Shown one piece after another: positions 49,495 to 54,477 of a stretch of 54,477 nt of DNA (within the stretch, counting starts at the first letter, position 1; the number at the start of each line of letters is the position of its first letter). Origin of the DNA: Clostridia bacterium (GTDB taxonomy: Bacteria > Bacillota > Clostridia > Oscillospirales > CAG-272); contig JAFTZH010000020.1 of the NCBI GenBank assembly GCA_017464565.1, positions 1-54,477 of the forward strand, given 5' to 3'. The position numbers were made by a program, and so were the translations under genes. The notes beneath the pieces were generated by a model. The model was not told the origin of the DNA and searched no databases. It saw only the letters and a program-made list of their open reading frames with translations.

Positions 49495-50068
49495 TCGTTA
49501 TCATACTCCCCCTTTCAGTAACCAGAACGTCTGCCGCTATATCGTGATATCCGCGCGGAAGCGTATCTGTCAGAAGCTCGTGGTAAACGGCGCCGAGCGA
49601 GGTGCCGCGAAAGCTTTTTAAAAATCTGTCGTAATAGCCTTTTCCGTATCCCAGCCTGAAGCCGTCTTTGTCAAAAGCAAGAGCGGGCACGAGGCAAAGC
49701 ACGTTTTCTCCGCCCGAAAAATCGGGTGCGGAGGGAAGAGGCTCGTGTATCGAATAGCTGCCCGATACAAGCTCGGAAAGGTCGTTCACGTATTTGTAGG
49801 TCATAGTACACGTCTCGGTGTCACATAACGGGAAAGCAACCTTTTTCCCTTTTTTCAAGGCTTCGAGCGCAACGGGAATAACGTCTATCTCGCTTCCTAT
49901 AGGATAGTACGCAAGCACGGTATCCGATAGGCGAAAGCAGGAGAGAGAGATTATTTCTCCGCATATCGCTTCGTCAAGCTCCTTTTTCTTCCGCGGTGAG
50001 ATATTTCGGCGGCAGAGCTTATATTTTTCGCGCAGAGCGTTTTTCAGCTCTTTTACGTTTTCCGCCAT
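49466..50068 (-). CDS. 5-formyltetrahydrofolate cyclo-ligase
   Basis: Converts 5-formyl-THF to 5,10-methenyl-THF using ATP, returning the stored folate to one-carbon metabolism. The 200-residue protein starts with the basic helix KNALREKYKLCRRNIS, has VLAYYPIGSEIDV and KVAFPLCDTETCTM, and carries the nucleotide-binding block FRLGYGKGYYDRFL. It starts 5 bp after the DJ-1 gene and overlaps the CPBP gene, so translation is probably coupled. Confidence 0.93.
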   Translation of the reverse strand: MAENVKELKNALREKYKLCRRNISPRKKKELDEAICGEIISLSCFRLSDTVLAYYPIGSEIDVIPVALEALKKGKKVAFPLCDTETCTMTYKYVNDLSELVSGSYSIHEPLPSAPDFSGGENVLCLVPALAFDKDGFRLGYGKGYYDRFLKSFRGTSLGAVYHELLTDTLPRGYHDIAADVLVTERGSMITNAGKEKLRG

Positions 50069-50072
50069 ATCG

Positions 50073-50612
50073 TCAGTCCGCTATCACCGCGCGGCGAAGC
50101 TCCTCTGCGGCAGTCTTGCCCTTGAGAAGTTTGACTATCTCCAAGCCGAAATCAAGCGCGGCGCCCATTCCCGCGGCGGTCAGTATTTTTCCGTCGGTAA
50201 CTACCCGCTTTTGTGAGACGGCAGCGCCCTTGAGCTTGTCCTCAAATCCGGGGTAGCATATAGCCTCCTTACCTTCAAGCAAGCCAAGCTCACCGAGTAT
50301 CATAGGAGCGGCGCAGATTGCGGCGATATAAGAGCCGTTGTCAAATGCGTTAAGCACAGCTTTTTTGACGGTGCCGCTCGCAAGAAGGTTGAGAGTGCCT
50401 GGCATTCCGCCGGGCAGGAATATAAGCTCGGGAGAGGCATCCGAATACTCGGAGTCGGTGATGTCGGTCTTTACCGTTATTCCGTGTGAGCCTGTTATCT
50501 CACCAGAACCGATTCCGACGGTGGTAACCTCAAGCCCCGCGCGTCTTAAAATATCGACGGGGCAGAGAGCTTCAATCTCTTCAAACCCCTCGGCAATAAA
50601 AAAGTATATCAT
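50073..50612 (-). CDS. DJ-1/PfpI family protein
   Basis: A 179-residue glutamine-amidotransferase-like fold protein. EGFEEIEALCPVDILRRAG is the usual DJ-1 opening with the conserved Glu. The nucleophile elbow is ICAAPMILGELG with the conserved Cys. Family members are deglycases, proteases or chaperones in the stress response, and the activity cannot be chosen here. AAGGAAG precedes the ATG. It sits directly before the formyl-THF cyclo-ligase gene. Confidence 0.92.
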   Translation of the reverse strand: MIYFFIAEGFEEIEALCPVDILRRAGLEVTTVGIGSGEITGSHGITVKTDITDSEYSDASPELIFLPGGMPGTLNLLASGTVKKAVLNAFDNGSYIAAICAAPMILGELGLLEGKEAICYPGFEDKLKGAAVSQKRVVTDGKILTAAGMGAALDFGLEIVKLLKGKTAAEELRRAVIAD

Positions 50613-50650
50613 ATGATTTGCTTCCTTGATAAATTTTATTCAGGCGGCGG

Positions 50651-51178
50651 TCAGCACTCGCCCATATACTCCGAAAATGAAAATTCCAAGCCGTCGGTTT
50701 CGAGGGAAACGAGAGGCTTTAAGAGTCCAGAGGCGGCCGAGCCGTTACCGCCCTGCGGGCGCGCGAAGAGTTTGAAGCCTGCGGACGCGGAGGAAATTTT
50801 CACTCCGTCAGACTCCTCGTTTTTGAAAAGAGCGACGGGATATATATATCCTCTGCGGCGATAAGCGCCGGCTATTCCCTCGTCGGCGGGGATAAGGCAG
50901 AGAAAGCTTTCTCCGCTCTCTGACGCCAGATTCTCACAGCACGTCATAAGCCGCGAGAATATGCCTTTCCCTCTGTAATCGGGATGAACGCATACGCCGT
51001 ATATATAAGCTCCCGAAAGACCGTTATCCGCGCGGACGGGCACGAGGCTCGCCATTCCCGCAAGAGAGCCTTCCGAATATTCGGTAAGCGTTATTACTTC
51101 TTTTATTGAGAAAAATTCACCAGCTGCCTCGGCAGTGTCTCCGAAGCACAGCGTCCAAAGTCTTTCCTTTTCGTTCAT
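50651..51178 (-). CDS. GNAT-family N-acetyltransferase
   Basis: A 175-residue acetyltransferase. The acetyl-CoA-binding motif A is IYGVCVHPDYRGKGIFSRLM (residues about 59-78), followed by GIAGAYRRRGYIYPVALF. The C-terminal 45 residues continue past the GNAT core and end in FSEYMGEC. The substrate is unknown. It starts 32 bp after hisS and is probably co-transcribed. Confidence 0.87.
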   Translation of the reverse strand: MNEKERLWTLCFGDTAEAAGEFFSIKEVITLTEYSEGSLAGMASLVPVRADNGLSGAYIYGVCVHPDYRGKGIFSRLMTCCENLASESGESFLCLIPADEGIAGAYRRRGYIYPVALFKNEESDGVKISSASAGFKLFARPQGGNGSAASGLLKPLVSLETDGLEFSFSEYMGEC

Positions 51179-51209
51179 AGCGTATTACCCTGTTGAGCTT
51201 TAGCTGAAA

Positions 51210-52508
51210 TCAGGCAAAAAAAGCTTCCAGCTTGTCCGCCTCGACGGTGTGTTCTTCGCGTGTCCTCAAATCCTTTATTTTCAGTACGCCCGCTTCAAGC
51301 TCGCTCGTTCCCATAATTACGACGTGGCTGTAATTGCCCTTTACCGCGTAATCTATCTGTTTTCCGAACTTTTTGGAGCCGATGTAAACCGAGCTTTTTA
51401 TATCTGCCGCGCGGAGCCTTGATACGATATTCGTATATTCGGAGTAGGGAACGTCGTCGAATTTGGTAACGAGTACCTTTACTCCCTCGGCGTATATATC
51501 GGGAATGAGATTATGAGTTACGAGGAAGTTCTCAAGCGTAACGTCGCCGAAGCCGAAGCCCACGCCCGAAACGTTCGTGTTCTTTACGAAAAGTCCCACG
51601 AGATTGTCGTATCTTCCGCCGCCGAACATAGCGCGGTTATTTTCGGGTGCTTCGTCGAGCACCTCAAAGACGGTTCCCGTATAATAGTCAAGTCCTCTGA
51701 TTATTCCGAAATCGAATACGCAGTATTCCTCAAGTCCAAGCTCGCGGAGAGCGGAGAAGAGGTCGAGAAGCTCCTGCGCGCCCTTTGATTCGGGGCAGAG
51801 AGCCGCCGCGTCGGTAACGCTCATACTATATAGTGCGTCTATTTTGGCTATTTTATCCTCGTCAAGTCCGAGAGTCTTAAGGTCTTTTTCGTAAACCTCT
51901 CTCGGAATCTTGTTCTTTCTGTCGATGACCTTGGAAACTTTGCGGCTTCCCTCGGCGTCGGTACCCGCGATAGCGGCAATGACGTCGTTGAAGAAACGGC
52001 GGTTGTTTATATGAACCTTGAACATAGAGGAATCGGCGTTGAAAACCTTGAGCAGCGAGATAGCCGTTGATATAACCTCAAGGTCAGCCTCGTACGAATC
52101 ACATCCGAATATATCGACGTTTACCTGCCAATGCTCGCGCAGACGTCCCCTCTGCGGATTTTCGTATCTGTAAAGATTGGGTATGGAGAACCATTTGAGA
52201 GGGAAGTTGAGGTCGTTTATTCTTCCCGCGACGAGTCTCGCCACGGTCGGAGTCATCTCGGGTCTTACCGCAAGCCTTCTTCCGCCTCTGTCGGTAAAAT
52301 TATAGGTTTGCTCGTTGGCAATCTCCTCGCCGCTTTTTGCGATATAGATATCGAGGGATTCGAGCATAGGTCCGTTGTATTCCTCAAAGGAGGCAAGCTC
52401 AAGAGCCCTGCGTATCTTGCCGAAGAACCAATTTCTGAGCGCCATATCGGCGGGATAAAAGTCTCTCGTTCCCTTATAGGGGCGTGTTGATAAAAGCTGT
52501 GCGCACAT
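51210..52508 (-). CDS. hisS: Histidyl-tRNA synthetase
   Basis: Class II synthetase charging tRNA-His. The 432-residue protein has motif 2 (WFSIPNLYRYENPQRGRLRE), the histidine-specific loop with FGIIRGLDYYTGTVFE, motif 3 (FGGGRYDNLVG, GVGFGFG) and a C-terminal anticodon-binding domain (VKVLVTKFDD to the end). AAAGGAA lies upstream of the ATG with long spacing. The leader is short, so no T-box fits. A consensus minus-strand promoter lies 48 bp upstream of the start codon. It heads a minus-strand run of seven genes ending in spoIIR. Confidence 0.96.
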   Translation of the reverse strand: MCAQLLSTRPYKGTRDFYPADMALRNWFFGKIRRALELASFEEYNGPMLESLDIYIAKSGEEIANEQTYNFTDRGGRRLAVRPEMTPTVARLVAGRINDLNFPLKWFSIPNLYRYENPQRGRLREHWQVNVDIFGCDSYEADLEVISTAISLLKVFNADSSMFKVHINNRRFFNDVIAAIAGTDAEGSRKVSKVIDRKNKIPREVYEKDLKTLGLDEDKIAKIDALYSMSVTDAAALCPESKGAQELLDLFSALRELGLEEYCVFDFGIIRGLDYYTGTVFEVLDEAPENNRAMFGGGRYDNLVGLFVKNTNVSGVGFGFGDVTLENFLVTHNLIPDIYAEGVKVLVTKFDDVPYSEYTNIVSRLRAADIKSSVYIGSKKFGKQIDYAVKGNYSHVVIMGTSELEAGVLKIKDLRTREEHTVEADKLEAFFA

Positions 52509-52555
52509 ATACTTTTACAATTCCTTTCAGAAGCCATATAAATTTAATACATTAA

Positions 52556-52584
52556 ATTATATCATAAGCAAAACCTTTTGTCAA
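52556..52584 (-). promoter_or_regulatory. Consensus sigma-A promoter of hisS
   Basis: Minus strand: TTGACA (52579-52584), a 17-bp spacer and TATAAT (52556-52561) with an extended -10 TGA. Confidence 0.9.
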
Positions 52585-52645
52585 TCGACTAATTATATTA
52601 TAAAACAATATATTATAAAAATAGATAAATATTTCTTTTAAACTA

Positions 52646-52673
52646 TTGACTTTTGTTTTTTGAATGTTATAAT
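52646..52673 (+). promoter_or_regulatory. Promoter of the MATE transporter gene
   Basis: TTGACT at 52646-52651, a 16-bp spacer and TATAAT at 52668-52673 with an extended -10 TGT. It is divergent from the hisS promoter. Confidence 0.8.
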
Positions 52674-52710
52674 GGGGGTGTTTAAAGCGTTTTTGTTCCG
52701 AGGTGAGAAA

Positions 52711-54108
52711 GTGAAATCGTATAAACACGAAATGGATATGACGGAAGGTCCTCTTCTCAAAAAGATAATATTTTTTTCTATTCCCTTAATACTTACGGGA
52801 CTTCTTCAATCGTTTTACAACGCGGCGGATCTCGTCGTGGTCGGTCATTATAACGGACACGTAGCGCTGGCGGCGGTCGGAAGCACGGGCTCTTTGAATA
52901 ATCTTATAGTGGGCGCGTTTATGGGGCTTTCGGTAGGCTCGGGAGTATGCGCGGCGCAGTATATAGGTGCGAGAGAGTACGAAAAGGTACGCAAGGTAGT
53001 TCACACCTCCGTGCTTACTGCCGTTATTCTTGGATTTATCGTCGGAGTATTCGGGTTTATATTCGCGCCTCAGCTTTTGCGTCTTATGGATACTCCCGAA
53101 AACGTTATAGAGTATGCGGTTCTTTACATAAGAATTGTTTTCTGCGGACTTCCCGCGTCCTTGCTTTACAATTACTGCGCGTCTATTCTGCGCTCGTCGG
53201 GAGACACGAAGCACCCGCTTATCTTCTTGACGGTCTCGGGAATCGTCAACGTTGCTTTGAATATTTTTACCGTTGCCGTTCTCGATATGGGAGTAGCGGG
53301 TGTTGCGGTTGCCACCGTTGCCTCTCAGGTACTTTCCGCCGTATTGATAGTCGTATATATGGCGAAGAGCGACGGATATCTCAAAATAAGGCTTAGTGAG
53401 CTTAAGATATCGAGAGAGCATTTTTCGAAAATGCTTTCGATAGGTCTTCCTTCGGGCTTGCAGAGCGCGGTTTTTTCTTTCTCGAACGTTATAATTCAAT
53501 CCTCGATAAACAGCTTCGGGGATATCGTGGTAGCGGGAAACACAGCGGCGCTCAATATAGAGACCTTCGTGTTCGTCTCTACGAACTCGGTTCATCAGGC
53601 GGCGGTTACCTTCGTGGGACAGAACGTTGGAGCGAAAAAATACAAGCGTGTCGGCAAGGTAACCTTTAACTGTGCTATGATTGGTATGGCGATAGCGGTA
53701 ATTTTAAGCGGACTCGTATATTTGTTGAGAGCGCCTCTTTTAGGGCTTTATTCAAACGGCGACGCGGCGGTAGTGGAAGCGGGAACGGTAAGGATAATGA
53801 TAGTTCTTTTGTGCTATTTTCTGGCGGCATTTCAGGACGTTATCAGCGGAGCGCTTCGCGGAATGGGACAATCTTTTTCGGCAATGCTTATCTCTCTTAT
53901 AGGTATATGCGGTATCAGAATACTTTGGCTGCAGACCATATTTAAGATTTTTCCCACGACCGAGAGCATATACCTTTCTTATCCTATTTCTTGGCTTATG
54001 GCGTCGCTTGGAAATCTGATATTGTTTATTTGTATTTATCGCAAAACGCTGAAAAACAATGAAATACCGCACAGTCGGTTTCATTTGCCAAAGCGGGCGA
54101 GAAAATGA
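52711..54108 (+). CDS. MATE-family efflux transporter
   Basis: A 465-residue, twelve-helix transporter that exports cationic drugs or metabolites in exchange for Na+ or H+. It has the two-fold repeat typical of MATE/NorM: IPLILTGLLQSFYNAADLVV opens the first half and LSIGLPSGLQSAVFSFSNVI the second, with GALRGMGQSFSAML near the end. The start is set at GTG 52711: GAGGTGAG at 52700-52707 serves it, and ATG 52672 lies in the promoter before any likely transcription start. Single-gene unit. Confidence 0.92.
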   Translation: MKSYKHEMDMTEGPLLKKIIFFSIPLILTGLLQSFYNAADLVVVGHYNGHVALAAVGSTGSLNNLIVGAFMGLSVGSGVCAAQYIGAREYEKVRKVVHTSVLTAVILGFIVGVFGFIFAPQLLRLMDTPENVIEYAVLYIRIVFCGLPASLLYNYCASILRSSGDTKHPLIFLTVSGIVNVALNIFTVAVLDMGVAGVAVATVASQVLSAVLIVVYMAKSDGYLKIRLSELKISREHFSKMLSIGLPSGLQSAVFSFSNVIIQSSINSFGDIVVAGNTAALNIETFVFVSTNSVHQAAVTFVGQNVGAKKYKRVGKVTFNCAMIGMAIAVILSGLVYLLRAPLLGLYSNGDAAVVEAGTVRIMIVLLCYFLAAFQDVISGALRGMGQSFSAMLISLIGICGIRILWLQTIFKIFPTTESIYLSYPISWLMASLGNLILFICIYRKTLKNNEIPHSRFHLPKRARK

Positions 54109-54429
54109 AGACCAATCGTGTTCTTCACTCCGTAGAGTGTCATTCTGAGCGAAGCGAGCGCAAGCGGAGCGCAGTCGAACCCGCAGGGCGACGGCATCGC
54201 CGTCGGAATCCGCTTTGATTTTCGTTAAAGGATTTAAGGTTAGTTTGTTTTTTGGGCTTTTTACGTTCATTTCTTGCTGCACGGCAATGAAACGCTATTT
54301 AGGTCTGCGACCTAAATGCAAAGAATCGTGCCAAGGGGTTTTCCCTTGGAACCCCTACTTCCCGACGCATTTTTTAAGATGCGTCGGGGATTTGCGTTTT
54401 ATCTAAACAAAACGCAGAAAGGTCAGGAC
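54109..54429. other. Non-coding repeat-rich region after the MATE gene
   Basis: No gene was seen. The stretch holds an inverted copy (54116-54134) of the 19 bases at 385-403, a CATTCTGAGCGAAGCGAGCG-type stretch often met in bacterial intergenic repeats, a CGACGGC/GCCGTCG hairpin (54189-54205) and the motif TTAGTTTGT (54240-54248), the same terminus as the element at 47154. The composite hairpin repeat and the left half of a further hairpin complete it. Confidence 0.65.
54297..54388. repeat. Composite three-hairpin repeat, right copy (inverted)
   Basis: ATTTAGGTC/GACCTAAAT (54297-54305, 54309-54317), CCAAGGG/CCCTTGG (54331-54337, 54343-54349) and CCCGACGCAT/ATGCGTCGGG (54361-54370, 54379-54388). 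These are the modules of 238-325 in the opposite order and orientation. Confidence 0.75.
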
Positions 54430-54443
54430 GACGACCTTTCTGC
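54414..54443. repeat. 11-bp-stem hairpin entering the terminal repeat
   Basis: GCAGAAAGGTC at 54414-54424 pairs perfectly with GACCTTTCTGC at 54433-54443. Only the right arm is present at the left end of the window. Confidence 0.7.
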
Positions 54444-54477
54444 TGTCAAGCTTTTTAGCTATATCCGTGCAGTATGC
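54430..54477. repeat. Terminal direct repeat, right copy
   Basis: Identical over 48 bases to positions 1-48; see the left copy. Confidence 0.95.

Noticed and set aside
1..54477. A circular plasmid or phage of 54.4 kb, based on identical ends
   Set aside because: The content is core chromosomal genes with no replication, partition, capsid or terminase gene, and the shared ends lie in dispersed repeats.

Overview
The window looks like chromosomal DNA of a low-to-moderate GC, Gram-positive, endospore-forming Clostridia (Bacillota). The evidence is the gene orders infC-rpmI-rplT, dprA-topA-trmFO, plsX-rnc-smc-ftsY and nadD-yqeK-LCP-rsfS, the sporulation genes spoIVB and spoIIR, strong AGGAGG-type ribosome binding sites and textbook sigma-A promoters. 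The genus cannot be fixed from the sequence. No tRNA, rRNA, CRISPR array or transposase gene was seen.

Region 1 (1-620) is non-coding and full of hairpins and repeats. Region 2 (626-23118) is a dense plus-strand housekeeping block: the infC operon with an attenuated leader and an AUU start codon, a TrmH/SpoU methyltransferase, dprA, topA, trmFO, plsX, rnc, a radical SAM protein, smc, ftsY, rdgB, yhbY, nadD, yqeK, an LCP protein, rsfS, leuS, an amidohydrolase and rpsU (rpsU is only 58 codons). It covers translation, DNA topology and segregation, RNA processing, NAD synthesis and wall assembly.

Region 3 (23286-40611) is an accessory carbohydrate cluster with two AraC regulators. It encodes an alpha/alpha-barrel glycosidase-like protein, a GH42 beta-galactosidase, a GH109-like Gfo/Idh/MocA protein, an N-acetylneuraminate-lyase-like aldolase, a drug/metabolite-superfamily transporter, a solute-binding lipoprotein without permeases, a large secreted beta-sandwich protein, a 41-residue peptide, a small Thr-rich lipoprotein and three paralogous right-handed beta-helix proteins (one lipoprotein, two without export signal). 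The enzyme set suggests breakdown of a galactose-, hexosamine- and perhaps sialic-acid-containing glycan, but the beta-helix family has no function I can assign. This is the best candidate for something undescribed.

Region 4 (40698-47157) holds spoIVB on the minus strand, then a plus-strand marR operon. A perfect 11-bp inverted repeat lies over the marR promoter. The operon encodes a heterodimeric ABC exporter with one degenerate ATP site, followed by an unknown protein. Region 5 (47154-47423) is a 270-bp non-coding inverted-repeat element whose ends contain the stop codons of both flanking convergent genes.

Region 6 (47420-52508) is a minus-strand run: hisS, a GNAT acetyltransferase, a DJ-1/PfpI protein, 5-formyltetrahydrofolate cyclo-ligase, a CPBP protease, a solitary MltG-N-terminal-like protein and spoIIR. 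Region 7 is a divergent MATE transporter, then repeat-rich DNA to the end. The first and last 48 bases of the window are identical. Both ends lie inside the same kind of repeat, which more likely explains why the contig ends there than a true 54-kb circle.
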